From the NCBI GenBank assembly GCA_023079485.1, contig CM041092.1, positions 9,251,127 to 9,315,126 on the forward strand: 64,000 nucleotides of DNA. The letters are read 5' to 3'. Under the pieces are notes generated by a model that saw only the letters and a list, made by a program, of their open reading frames with translations, searched no databases and was not told the DNA's origin. Shown here piece after piece: positions 32,561-46,400 of this stretch. A program made the position numbers and the translations under genes. Position 1 is the first letter of the stretch. Each line of letters starts with the position of its first letter. Source of the stretch: Archilochus colubris. Lineage: Eukaryota > Chordata > Aves > Apodiformes > Trochilidae.

Positions 32561-35500
32561 GCAGAAGTGTCATGGGACAAATGCACAAACCTACCTACTC
32601 CTACCCCACCAGACACCAGGGGCTTGGTGATCTTTTCCTTTCAAGGAATTGAATTGTCTGGCCCTCAAAATGTCTGCTTGTAGCAATTTTTGAAATTCTT
32701 ACTATCTAAACCACTTAGTAATTTAGCTTCAGCCCAAGGCAGACACAGGTAGTACCCATGATTTAAAAACACACCAGTTCTGTGCCTGGAAAACACTGAG
32801 TGTGTTTCCTGCTTTCTACTTGCAGCAGAGAAATGAATAACACACCATGAATACCCAAGCTACAGGATCAGAGACCTGTGTAAAAACTGACTGCCCTGGA
32901 AGGAGAAAGAAAGAAAACAGATGACTGCTTCTGTTCTGTCCTCTCTGGTTGATGGAGTCCCCAAAATGAATGGAGTGAGCACTGGTCTGACTCAGGACCA
33001 AACCTCCAGCCCACTGCAAGCAGAGCCACTGGTGGGGAATCCTGCAGGACCTGGTGTCTGATTCACTGGAAATCACATTTCTGGAGGAGTTATTTGTCCT
33101 TCAGAAAGCCAGGAATCACTCACGTGGCTCCCCAGAGGCAATGGCTTGCAGGCACTGCCTGAGGTAGCTGATTCTAGTTACCCTGAAGAGTACCTTCTTC
33201 CTCCAAAAGCCCATAATAAGCAGTAGAGAAATCAGTGAGGAGAAAAAGGAAGATTCACAGGACCAGAAGAGCCCAAGCCATGAGAGAGTGACTCCAGGAG
33301 GTTGCATTATTAAGCACAGACATCCACCAAACAGTGCAGGAACTTCTTTTCCAAAACAAGCACCCATTACACATCCTCCCACCTGATCACAAATCTTCCT
33401 CTGCTGGGGTGAAATCCACCTTTCTTATGGCCCCAGAAGCTTTTATAAGTTTGGACCAGTGAGTCTGCAATCCAATTCTACCTGCCTCAAATACCTGCTC
33501 ACCTTCCAGCTGTCCCCACAGCACCCAGTTTGTCTCCCCCAGCTTGTTTAAACAGGATGCAGAGCAAAATTCTCTCAGAACCAACTGTAACCAACTCTCC
33601 TTCTGTGATGCTGTTCATTCATTGCATCTGGCACTTTGGCACAGTGGCTTTGTTCTGGACTGTGACATCTCCAGCTTTCAACTGTGGGAAAGGCATGCTG
33701 GGGGGATGGAAAGCCTTCCTGAAAGATCACAGACACAACTGGATGGTAATGGGGGCAGCAGCATGGCCAGGCTCTTCTCTTTGGGCTCCTTATCCAGACA
33801 GTATCAAGGGCAAGTCCAAAAATGGCTGTGGAACAAGGATGTGCAGCCCATGGTGGTGCCATGTACTTATGGAAGACCTCAGGTGGTCTGAAATAACCAG
33901 GAATGATCCTCCTGGACCCAGCCTTTCAGAAAACCCTTAACACTAGGTGAAAACTTGATCCAGGCTGGCTAAGTTATCCCTTGCTAGTCCTGGGAAGGCT
34001 GGTGACTTCCCAGGAGTACCCTAGACTTGGCACCCATGTGGTCTTGTAGAGCAGGCAGCTGTCCCTCACATACCCAAGGCCAGGGTCATCTTTGTTGCTT
34101 GGCAACTTCATCAGGTATCACATAATGACATGGATTTTAAATACTAAATAAATCATGTCTTTCATAAGCATTTATTGCTCATTAGTTTGGACACCAAGCT
34201 AATGAATGACTCATTTGTCTTCTAAATCCCTAATGACCATTAATTACGGAATTTACCCAGCCTGCTTAGAAATGAAAGTAAGAAATCAACTGTCAACTGT
34301 TTAGGGAGATACACAAAAGTTGCACGGCTATTTTTAAGGCTCCAGGATGCTTTGTCAGGGAATTGCAATCACTCACGGAAGTGCCGTGCTTTAATTTCTA
34401 GTTGGAAAGCTTTGGAGCATTTCTCCTGGCAATTGTTAAGTGGCTGAATGATTGCTCCCCATTGACAAATGAGGGGCTGGCAGGTCGCAGGTGGTTTTGT
34501 GCATTCATACAAAGTAGCACAATGCAAGACAGTGCTGCTGCTGCGTGTGCCTCACCACTTGGTATTAACAAAGAAAAATACCAGGAAAGGTTTCAAGTGT
34601 TTTGCTTATTAAGCAGCTGACTGATTGCTCCAGACTGGCAAGTGACACTGAGAAAGGTACAGGGTGCTGCTGCTTTCTGGCATCCTAAAGCAGCTGAACT
34701 TCCTCTTGAGCTAACAAATTAGTCAGGGGTACAGTAAGAAGATGAAGGGTTTGGTGGATTAAATATTTTAAAGTATCTGTTATGTGATGTGTTCTTGTCA
34801 ACCCTACACCCCTCCTGTTATAGATGGAGCAGCTCTTTCTATTTACTCTGAAAACAACAAAAGCAGGACTTGGCTGAGCCCTCGAGTCACAAAAGTTTCC
34901 ATGGAGGCAGCTGGGAGCTCAGCATAATTGGGTGTGAGGTGAGGAAGCATTTCCTTGTGTTTGCTTTCAACCTGCTGCTCAAAATATTCTCCGGTGGCCT
35001 TTGTGCTTGTGTTCAACAGAGTGGTGAATAATCCCCTGGTCACTCCATCCATCACCTTCAAGATATCACAATTTCTAGCTCATCTCACCTGCAGTCATTT
35101 CTTTGCCATGAGGAAAAGTCCCATTCTGTTCAGTGTTTGGTGTCTGGAAACTCCCGCACACCCTTGGTCATCCCTTACCCTTCTCTGCATTTTTCCTGAT
35201 ATATGTATAGTGCTGTTGGCTTCACTAGAATTAATATAAGCATTAAGTTGAGCTTGCAGTTAAGAATTTATTGGGTTTGTGTGTGTATGTTAATGTCTTC
35301 AAAAGTCAGGCACACAAATATAATTTCAGTGACACTGGGCTAGAGGAGAAAAAGCATTGGCTGGATCACCATATGCACAGGCTACAAAAGCATGGACTTT
35401 GCAAGGACTTGGTTATCTGGATCACTTGGTAGCCAGGAAGATGTTACCATTAAATGATGCAATAGCCAATACATGCCTTTGAACTTCACAAAACTCATTC

Positions 35501-36460
35501 AATCTATACCCCGTAATTTACATATTCAAGTGTTGGCTGTGTGCATCTGCTGATGGGTAGAAATGAGACCTCATATTGACAAAACAAAGCATTCAAAAAT
35601 CATGTGAGACACCATCCTGCCTTCAGAAAACATGTACAGGGTAATTTTCTTCTGGGAGGGATTTTTTTACTTTGTGATTGCTGAACCTGTGAGATTTTCT
35701 GAGTTGAGGTTTCTGGGCTTTTTGGATTAGCCACTTTCTTTGCTGGCATCTCAGCATCTTGTGGGAACTCAATCTATGGCAATAGTTTTGCTGCAGCACC
35801 TTCCCCCTTGCTGCTTCCCCAGTGTCCTCCTCACAGAGGCTCTCATGGCACACACAGGCAGTGGACATTCCGTGCTGTCTGAGGTGGGATTTTTAAAAAA
35901 ATTAAAAAAACCCCAAACAACCTAAAATGCAAATGGAATGAATCATCAGTTTTGTAACATCCCCTGTTTATACCACTGTTGAATGGGGCAATGCTCAAGG
36001 TCTCAGCATCTTTGATGGAGAGGAAAAAACGTTTCCCAACTAGCTCTGCCTAATTACAGCCTCATTAATGTGAGAACTGAGTGTACTGAGCCACTGGCAA
36101 AACTAGGCTGCTACAAGGCAAAGGCCACAGATTTCACAACCTCTGTCACTGCCAGGCTGGAGCTTCTCTGGGAGATCTCATGATGAACCAGTCCAGATAT
36201 TGCGAGTGTGGACATACAAATACTCCTGAGTCTGGGTTTCTACTGTTTCACAGGTGTGATAACTGACAGGAGGTGATGCCACCCCCAGCTCTCCTCCAGC
36301 CAGTGTTTATCCCCAAGGCTTCACTCCCTGCTTTGCCAGAAAGCACAGCCTGGCCTGCATTGCCACAGCTCTGCTCCCACAGCACCTTGCTAGGGAGCCA
36401 GCTCCAGCAGCTTCACACTGACAAGCTGGGACAAAGCAATCACATTGAAACTGGCCTTAA

Positions 36461-36500
36461 AATATATATATATACACATATATAGATAGATATATATAAA
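36461..36500. repeat. (TA)n-rich microsatellite
   Basis: Alternating TA with CACATA and TAGATAGATA interruptions over about 40 bp. Confidence 0.85.
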
Positions 36501-36524
36501 AGAGGGTTAAGTGTTTCAAAACAC

Positions 36525-36582
36525 CACCACAGACTAGGAAATCCCCTGGACTCCACCACAGACTATTAAATCCTCTGGACTC
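36525..36582. repeat. 29-bp tandem duplication
   Basis: Two adjacent 29-bp units share CACCACAGACTA and CTGGACTC; 36525-36553 and 36554-36582 agree at about 25 of 29 positions. Confidence 0.85.
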
Positions 36583-36840
36583 ATTGCTCTGAGTTTGCAG
36601 CTCCTCATCGAGAGGTCCAAAATGAAGGTGGAAAACACAAGCTGGGGTGCAGGCAAAATACACAGGTGATTAAAAGCAGGCTGGGCTCCCCTAGCCCACC
36701 CTGGCTGCCCACCTACCTGGCTGCCCAGGACCCTCCCATCTCCCATGATTCAGTGGCCACCTCAACTAGAAGCCCCCTGATTTGTTTTTTTTATATAAAA
36801 ACTGGTGTGTAAGCAGGATGAAAGGTTTGGAGCATGGGCT

Positions 36841-37480
36841 TAGCTTCTAATTGATTAGTGTATTCAATTAATTGCCTTTCATTTATTATTTTTTTTCCCC
36901 CCATGCTATCTCCCATCTTCCCAGAAGCAACTTTGGCAGCAGAAGCAAGGAGAGAGCAAAGCCCAGGGCTGGAGGTGGGGGCTGAGCCAGGGGGTAGCGG
37001 CTGGGAAGAGCCCGGCGCCTGCTCCTACTTCATCACCACTGGGAGGGCAGCCAGGAGCCAGAAAGTTTCATCATGTCCGAAAGAAAAGAGCAGAGTAATG
37101 AAAGACTGCTCAGACAGGGCTGCGGGGTGCCAAGGGTAATAAATCAACCAGAAGGAAAGTAAAAACAAACAGGAGCGAAAACTTCTTCTTGCGCTGAATT
37201 TCAAGCCTCGCTTTGGTTAAATTTAGAAACATTTGGTAAGTCTTTATTTTTATACAAAACTTTTGCAGTAGAATTCCATTTTCCCTCTAGACTTTTTGTT
37301 TGAATCAATAATTATTTTTTTTTAAATAAAGAATGAGCCTTCCACAGAGGATTTTGTAAATGCTACAGCTACAGAAACGCTATTTTAATTAGGATTACTT
37401 ATTGCCCAAATTCATTTTGTTAAAGTAAAAACTCATGTTTATTTAAATGTGCAATTTGGAAAAAACATTGGCCAAAATCC
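36841..37480. promoter_or_regulatory. Candidate developmental enhancer block C
   Basis: TTCTAATTGATTAGTG and palindromic CAATTAATTG lie at 36845-36874. A CpG-containing middle part follows, then GAATCAATAATTATT and TTTTAATTAGGATTA (37383-37397), the last pairing a TAATTA site with an OTX-type GGATTA. The sequence is non-repetitive and lacks a long frame. Conservation is inferred from its look only. Confidence 0.3.
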
Positions 37481-40400
37481 TCTCAGAAGAAACCCTGGCC
37501 ACAGTGTAATGAAGGGGATTTTTGTTCTTGATTACAATGAGGACCAAGATTAATCACAAGATGATTTTGAGAAACAGCTGAATTTTTGGCTAGAGGGGAG
37601 GGAGTTAAAAAATAAAGTTGGCATAAAGATGAAAATAAAAAATAAAGACTTAGACATTTTATTTATCTAATTAGGTAATTATCCTGTCCTAGCAGTTCTG
37701 CTGTCTGCACAAAACAAAAATAATCTTAAAAGAGCACTGAACTCCTGCAGATTTCCAAAACATATTTTGGAAGCTGTTTTGCCATCTGATTCCTTCCCTG
37801 AATTTCTCTTCTCTCCTTAGCCTGGCCAGAGACTGATTAAATCCCTTCTGTTCATGCTGGGGGGTGAGATGCAGGTAGGGACTTGCCAACAGGGAGCTTC
37901 CCAAGCCTCAGAGCAAAGCTGGAAGCCATCAGTAGGGCCAGGCTGGGACATGGTGACTTCTCTTGTGCATTCAAAATGGAACCATGGTAAATAAAGACTA
38001 TTTTACCCCCTTTTCACCTTTTGGGAAACATGCAGACCAACCCTTTGCTCTGAGGGCATTTTTGCATTTGTAATCAAAGCTATAATTTAATGTGTTAGGT
38101 TTTCCTCAGGAAAGAGGAACCTTAGCGAGCACAGACTACAGAGACATTTCCAGCTGAAAACCATCAACAGCTACAGCCAGGGTGAGAACAAGGTCTTAAG
38201 CACCCACCACTTTGTGGCCCTTGGGGCACCAATAAGTGATTTTTTTTTTTAGTGGGACTGTCTGAAGAAGAAACTGCTGAAGAGCTTGAAGGTACAGGGA
38301 GGTTTACAGAGGGAAAGAGTTGGCCACTGACAACCCAAAGAAGGAGCTTGTTGGTGGGCCTACACAAGTTCATCAAGCTGCATTTTTCAGGTGAGGAGGA
38401 AAGGTGAGTGCAGGGAAGGCTGGTGGAAATTTGGAACACTGGAGAGTGATGGATTGATGTTAGATTGGAGCTGCTGTAGACACATTGCTGGCAGGACATA
38501 GGCATGGCCTGGATGCAAAGAACTTGAGGTGGTGACCAGACATTGACTAGGGTATGTCAAGAAAGCAAGCTGTGGCTGTGATTTAGGAGAGAGATGTTGG
38601 TCTGTGAGTCAACAGCATGGGCTGAATTCAAGTCCACAGATGAGAAAACCTGAAGAGAAGCAGAGGGAGAAGGGTCCCAAGGACAAAGCCATGTAGAGTT
38701 CCGACATAAAGAAGGAAAGAAGTGATGCTCATGGCCTGGTGTACCACCACCCCTTCACCACTGGTGCTCAGGGAGCAGTGTCCTTCCCTGGCAGAGTTGG
38801 GAAGAGCAGGAAGATCTGCCCTGCTAGGGAGTGTGGGCAATAGGAGAGCTGTGGGGTCACTGGGAACTCAGCCTGTGACAAGAAGAGCTCAGCTGACCTG
38901 CTTGGACAGTACCCCACCTGCTGCAATATTTCAGAGAACAAGAAAGATCCTCAGGGAAAGTCATAAAAAGACTCTGAGCTGGAGGCTTACGAACAGATTA
39001 AATCCTAGAGTTAGTCCAGCAAGCTCAGGCACACTTGTGCCAATCATGTTCCCTTCAGAGACACATTGCCAGCACCTGAGGTTTTACATACCCAGAGCAT
39101 CATTTGAAACACAACTGCTGTGCTCAGGGGCTTTGCTCCATGGCACTCCTTGCAAAAAAGGCATCCATACCCCAATGCACCAGCTTGGACACGAGCCAGG
39201 TGAGAGCAAACCATCCCTGCTCCAAAGCCCTCAGACCCACAGCAACCTCCCAGCAAAAGCACAGCAGCAAGCGAGGTGCCAGGAGCAGCAATTAACTCAG
39301 TTTGATTTGATTTGCTTCAATATTGCCTCAGCAAACGGGGTCCTGCTCATGGTGCAGCAGCAGCAGCAGGGACTTCTGCCCAGTGGTGGGGACAGGATAT
39401 GGCTGTGCTGGGACATGGTCCAAGGTGACACTGAGGACAGCCACCCCCTGAGCTGGGAGAATCATGAAGGGTGCAGGGTGAACCTGCCAGGCAGCCCTTG
39501 TCTCAAACAGGTCCTTGCAGATGATGCAGTAATATTATTTTTTTTCTGGCATCCAGAGGTATGGACCTTCACAGGTTGCCCCTAGCAGATGCCTGCCCTC
39601 ACACAAGGCACCCTGTTTCTTCCACCTCTGACATTCAAAGAATCCATGGGAAGGGTGGCAGCTCCCTATTCCAAAGGCTTTTTGCCTTTTCCCTCCAGCT
39701 GCAGGTCCCTAATGATTCCCATGTCCTCTTCTCCCTGGACAGCTATTTTTGTCTGCAGTTTTACAAAACGTCAGCAGGTATCACCACGTACTCCTTGGTT
39801 ATAACTGGGGGAGGTTTCAGAGCTTTCAGCCTTCCTTGGGGAGAACTCTTTCGTTTTGACAATGCTCTCCCCAGCCTCTTCCACTGAGAGTTGAGTGGAT
39901 TAGTGTGGAGTGTCAAAATGGATGTATCATGCAAACACCTTCAGCCCACAGCTCTTAGATCATTTGGCTTGCCTGGTGGAAGTGAGTTTGATGGTCATGG
40001 TGCCTTCTTTGTCTGTAATAACTACTGGTAAAGTGATCTCACAGGAGTAAGACCAGGAGGGCAGGGCAAGGAGTGGGGTATTACCACCAACAACCACGTG
40101 CCAAAGGTGAGTTTGTAGCAAAAACCAGAGTGTGCCCAAGCAGCAGGGTTTGGCTTTTGTGAGCATGTTGCCCAAGGTGAAGCTGGAGAGAAGAAGCATC
40201 CCATCATCAGAGGTGCCATGGCTGACGTGAGACACATCTCTGCCCACTACCAGCAGGAAGGAAAGCAGATGAGGACATAATTTCTCCTGCCTGTAACGCT
40301 CAGCTTCTGGTCTTGCCATCAACCAGCACCCTTCTGGTCAGCCACATAGAGCAATCCTTCCTGATTCTGTGAGGCCACTTCCTCACATCTAACCCACCAT

Positions 40401-43400
40401 ATGCATCAGCAAAAAGTTGTAACAATTTCCCTAAAGCCATCATTCACTTAAATCCAGAACAAAACATCTCTTTGTGCTTCCTAAGGACTACAGTCCTCAG
40501 TAATGTAAACATAACCTCCTTAAACTTATGTTTTCCTGTAATGCTTCTTAGAAACCCTCTCCAGAATGAGTCTTCTCACTCTAATGCTGGACTTGTGTTT
40601 CCAGCATCCTTGGTTAAAATTCTGTCTCAGAGGTTTGACTTGTGTTCACTGTGCCATGCCCAGAAGCACTTCACTAATCATTGACAGCCCTGGTCGTACA
40701 CTGCAGTGTTTCAACACCCTTGGCTCAGGTGCAAAGAGAATTTTGTAAGACTTTTATGAGTTTGACAGCACATTGCTGAGGTGGGGAGAAGACAGGCAAT
40801 TCATCAGCTGCAGAGTCTCCAAGCTCTAAGACATTTCTCATCCCGTGCTCTGTGTGGAGAACTTTGTCAGCATTCAAGCCTTGGCTTGAGAGGCTCCTCA
40901 TCCCACTGCTGGTGCATGGCACCAACTACTTGCTGTGGAGCTACTGAGTCTTTGCTAAAAATTATCCCTGATGGATCCTCAAACCTTCCCAAACCTCCAC
41001 CCACTTCTGACAGATGTAAGCAAATTTGACTGTTATTGTATGAAACAAGATAGGAATAACTAATAGGCAATTTATTTCATGCTGTCAGCTTCATGATTAT
41101 CCACCTCAGAGATATGGCCTAAGAAAATGTAAATAAAATGTGTGGGCCAGATCCTCATCTCTGCAAATCTGCCTCATTAACTCCATTAGTGCAAGGGAAT
41201 TCACAACATTTCACAATCTGACACTATCATACACGTGAAGGCCAGTGCCAGCCACCAGGAAAGGAGCTGTGCCATAAACCATTTGGTGTACAATGTGGGA
41301 GCTGAGTGTAGAGGCAGAAGAGCCCAGGAATGATAAAGCATTAAGAAAAACTTCCCACTCATCTTGAAGATTGACTCTCCCTTGGGTAGTGCTTAGTGTA
41401 AGGGCAAGTCTGTGCTCGAGTGGCTTTTGGCACGTGTCATGTTGGGTTTTTTTTATCATACTCAGGTGAGGGAAAAGCTGAGCACTCACACACACAACTC
41501 ATGTGCTCGAGTCTTCCCAAGCTGATGTTGGCCTGTGGTGAGCACAGGGTTTTCTACTAAGGGCTGCCAGACATTTTAGGTCCCTTGGACAGATACTTGG
41601 AGATGCCACAGAGCAGGAGGTCTGGTGTTCTGCTGTCCCCATAAGTCACCTAGTGACTAAAACCAGACAAAATTAGCAGCCACCCTTAGCAATAACAATG
41701 TATGTCATGGCTTCAGGAGTCAGAAAAGGCAGAACACTCCTGAAATCCTGCTCACCTCCTTTCCTCCCATTCTATACCCTCTTACACAGACACTTGTTCT
41801 CAAAGCCATTACCTCCAAACATGCACCTATCTTGCTATATAAGAATGTTCCAGGGAAGGAATGTTCCCTGGCTCCTGCCCTGGCGAGGACGAGGGCTCCT
41901 TTGCCACCATCCACCTGCAACTAGTGTTAGAAAATGACCTTAAGGACAAGCTAGGAGTTCGCATTTTTTTTCATATCACACCCATCACCCTTAGTTCATT
42001 CCTTCATGCCCTGAATTGTTTTGCTTATAAGCCTCTTTGCAAGAGGTCTGAGTAACTTCCATGGTTCTCCATCAGAGCAACAGCTTCCAGGGTGATTTCT
42101 TTTTTCCTGAACTTCCTTTGCTTGTGTTCCCAATGACAAGGGCTGGCACATTGCACAAAGACAACGTCACACCTGCTTATTATGGGGAAGGACACCAGCA
42201 TCTGTAGCTGGTTTGACAGCAGACAGCACGACAGCTGTTTCACAGGGTTCTCCATTGAAATAGCAAACAAGAGGCTCGTGAGCATGTATAGGACATATTT
42301 ATAGCCTAAACAAAGGGGCAATAACATACATAGTGACAATTCTGACAAGCCTTGTTTGCTCACAGCTCTCAGCAAGTTTGTGCCAAGTGCTGGCTCCTGG
42401 CCAGGCCCGTGGATGGTACAGTCTGGCACAACCCACCCTCCCCCCTGGCTCTCAGGCAGCTGCAGCAATTTACACCAAGGCAGAAATAAGGAATAATTTT
42501 CTCAGTTACACACCAGAATTACAAGAGAGGGGGGCGAAAAAAAAAACCCAATGACATGCAGAAAGGCTGGGGACAAGCTGAGATGCTGAGGTGCTGGAGG
42601 GGGGTAGCTCTGAGCATGTTGGGTTTGTGTGTGGTGTGGGGATGGCAATAAAGATACAACCATTTTACAAGGCACTGATAGCTGCCTGCATCCAGCACCG
42701 AACAAGGCAGACCCCTTGTTTTCAACCTCTTTAAATGGGAGATAGGTATGGAGGGAAAAACTGAACCTCTGTGGATGCTTCTGCAGAGGGAAAGGGGGAC
42801 AGGGCTCCTCTCTACCCCAGGACCTCTAATTATTCTGCAAACAGCAATTTTCTCACCCAGGGAAAAGAGAGATGAAGATTACCTCCAGCCTTGACTTAGT
42901 CCCCAACCATCTGTGTAATGCCAGAGGATGCTGCAGGGAAGAGGCTGATGGCAGCAGCCACTGAGAGCTGAAACAGGACATTAGTGATCACACCAGTGAG
43001 CCGAATTTTGTCTGAAACTAGCAAAGAGAACAACCTTTGCTTTTCTGAAAGCATTAGTGGCTTTTTAAAAACCATTAGTGGCTTTTTTTAACAGCAGCAC
43101 AGTGTCAGCAGCACAGTTGAGTATTAATGCCATTTCCAGGCAGTAGTTCAACATGTTTTATGAAGGTCTCCACCTTACGTCTATTTTAAATTCATTATTA
43201 TGACCCAATGACCAAATTAAAAAATAATATGGTCACTTAGTCCTGCTTTCTAGGGGAGGCCTTGCTTCTCCATGGGTATCTTGCAGCACCAGGTTGTTGT
43301 CTTGACTTAGACAAGAAGAATTCACTGCTACTGTTTATAGCAATTAATACCAACCATAATGAATGATGCCCTGCCTGTACATCTTCTTATAGCATAATTA

Positions 43401-46400
43401 TACCCCATCACACCCCACCCTGCCCAGAACTGCTGTTAAGTGTAAGACATTTGTTTCATTTCCGGCTAACTCTTGCATCAGTTCCTCACATATGGCCAGA
43501 AACCTGCCCACATGACAGTGTCAACAGGCTGGGAATTACAGTGTCCTGATCATGTAACTTTGATTTCACTTGTAGGATCTTAGCAAGAAGCTGCTGTAGG
43601 GCTACGTTCAGGTCTATATCACCAGTTTTGTGACATCATCTTGAAGTTGGCTTGTTATGTCACAGGTAGGTATGACACAAGAAAGGTCTGAGGGGTTTTG
43701 TTTTCATTTCCATTAAGGCAGTAACAGACACCACATTAGTTTTAATTTTAGCTTTCTAATACTAAAACCAAGTTTCTCGTCAGGAAAATTGAGATATTTT
43801 TTCCTCCAGCTATCAAAAGCCACAACGTGGGTATTGTATGCTAAAAATCCCAGGAACAATGGCAACACAAGAAACTCGTGTACGCAAATGGATGAGGCAA
43901 TAAAACCTGAATAAGACATTTTCAAACATTTAATGATTACATGTCAAAGCACAATTTAAATGTCACAGTGCCTTATGTGTTCATGAAGAGGAAAACAAAA
44001 TGACTGAGAACTCCTGGCTAAAATAGTCTTGTTCCTGGCACTGATTGATATTCTTGAATGGAGGACTTGATGGATTATGATTTTTGCAAGAGAATCATTA
44101 CATGCCAGGTGCACAAATAGAGAAGTACAGCTTGTTGACACCTCTGTGCAAAATAAAGCCATTCTAGGAATTTTGATTCATTATATCTCTATTAGGAATC
44201 AATCCACCTGACCTAAATTTTGCATCATAAATCAGATTAAGAAACCAGGCTGAATCTAAGGCAAAGGCTGTACGTCCTTGGTTTTAAATCACACCACTGG
44301 ATCCAGCACACAATTATTATCCTAAATGCAATAATCTATACTGTATAATTTAGGTCAATTTGATTTCAGAGTAAGCAAGAGCTTACTTGCCCACTTACTT
44401 ACATAGCAACTGAATCTTTTTAGGGACATTATTTTTCTTTTTTATATATCTGTTGGTTTGGGGGTTTTGTTTTTTTGTATTTTCACATTCACTGCTCAAG
44501 ATGTGAGGGAAGAAAAACCCACCATGCATAAAGTACTGCAGGAAGATCATAAAGCAACTTTGGAGATCCTTAGTAAAGCCATATCATCTTCTTCCATGGG
44601 TAATTACAGTAAATGGGATTTGAACAGCTAAGCAGAGAGGCATTGATTTTTGCTGGCTGGCCACAGCACTTAGCAGAAGCCAGGTGGGTTTGTGATGCTG
44701 ATAACTGAAAATCTGCCCCTCAAAAGTATAGAGGAGCAAATAGGTCTGGCTGAAAGTCAAAGGGATTTGCATCCTCATCTGAGGTGCTTTTGAAAGTATC
44801 CCCACTGGTATCAACCTGGAATTTGGAGTGAGTTTGAAAAGGAAAGGTGGCAGCATTTTCTGCATAAAATTAGACAAGTTCATTAACCGTGAGGATTTTT
44901 TTGTTTAACTTTGAGGAGCTGCGTCGCTCACTCCTCTTTGAGCTGCACAAGCAAGCCCAGGGGTATGGCACCAGTCTCTGATGATGAAAGAGCCACGAGC
45001 AGAAACAAAATGGGCTTTTGAAAGCTTCAAGCTCATGACAGCTGTGAGAGAGCAATAATTCAGGAAATGTCTTGGGTAAAATCAACTCCAATGACTTGAA
45101 GCTTTGTTTTATCGTTATGAGCATAAAGGAGTTTCTTTTAGTTATCAACTGCGAATCTCAAGGGGCTCTCTGTAAGATTTGATAATAGCACATCTTGAAT
45201 AGAAATGGCTGCAAGTGGCAGCAAAATAGCAATAGGAAAGGGACATTTTACCCACAAGCGTCAGTTCTGTCACTAAAACATGAGACTCCCCAGCTTGACA
45301 CTGACACCCTATTCCCAGCCCATTCCCACCCCAGCAGGGAAAGTCTCTCTCCACCCTTCCATGCACTCAACCCATCAAACAGAGATGTCAAAGCTGATTG
45401 TTTCCCTTCCTATGGAAAGTTCCTGGGAAGCCTCCAAGTGAGATGGTGTATTGCTATGGCCTATAAATGGTGGCCACTTACGCTCATGCGTGGGGTGTGG
45501 GAAATACAATGTGCTGTTCATGCAAATGCAGACACTTTGCCAAGGGGTAAGCACCAAGGCAGAAGAACCAAGAACCAAGGCTCAGCCCTGCAGGGCACCC
45601 CCAGATCCTGGGGAAGCTGGTCCCCATCTGACCACTGTGCTGCCATAAGGCTCAGTTGAACCAATTTTTGTAATAATATTTCTACTCTGAGTTTGCACAG
45701 TCCCATTTATAAAGGAGATCATTTTCATGGTGAAGGAAATCTGTACACACACCATGTACTTATTTTGTTTTGACTTGTGTGCATTTTTTGTGCCTTTGAA
45801 GATGTTCTCGTGGTGGGTTTGGCTGAGATGGTGACAGACGGAGCCTGGGGCAGGACCAGTCCTCACACCGTACCCCATGCCATGGCAGAGACCCCCCCCA
45901 GCTCAAAACAGCTCAGTATGAGCCTGGGAGAGCACAGCACAGCACTGGAGAAAATGCCAAATGCCATGATTATCAGCCCTGCAAGCTGGTGCCATTTACA
46001 CCTGCAGTGGAAACAGCCTGTAAAGGGAACATAAACATTCTTGGCTGCTTCCTCAGTCTTCCTTTTCTCCAGCACAGTGATGTGAAGGGACTAAGTGAAA
46101 GTAAAAATCTTACCTACTCTGTATTCTGCAAAATAAGACTCTACCAACTTTCTTTTTGCCTTTCTAACACAAGACAATGAATTCTCTTAAGACATTTCTG
46201 ATGTTTTCCAAGTCCTTGCATATGCTTTCCTAAGGAAAAAAAAAAAATTGAACCTTTCTTCCAGAGCATTTAGACACATTACAAGACTGGATAACAGACT
46301 GCCCATTTCCCTGAAGTATACATGTATTTGCTGACTATCTATGAGAGGAAGCTGATAGAAGCTTTAAAAAGCTGTAAACAGTAATAATAACATTTTTGCA

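Larger units (their letters stand above)
32561..36830. other. Intergenic, mostly featureless
   Basis: No gene is recognised. The piece at 34130-34330 is rich in TAAT cores (GCTAATGAATGACTCATTTG, CATTAATTACGG) and may be a further conserved element. A TA microsatellite and a 29-bp tandem duplication lie near the right end. Confidence 0.35.
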
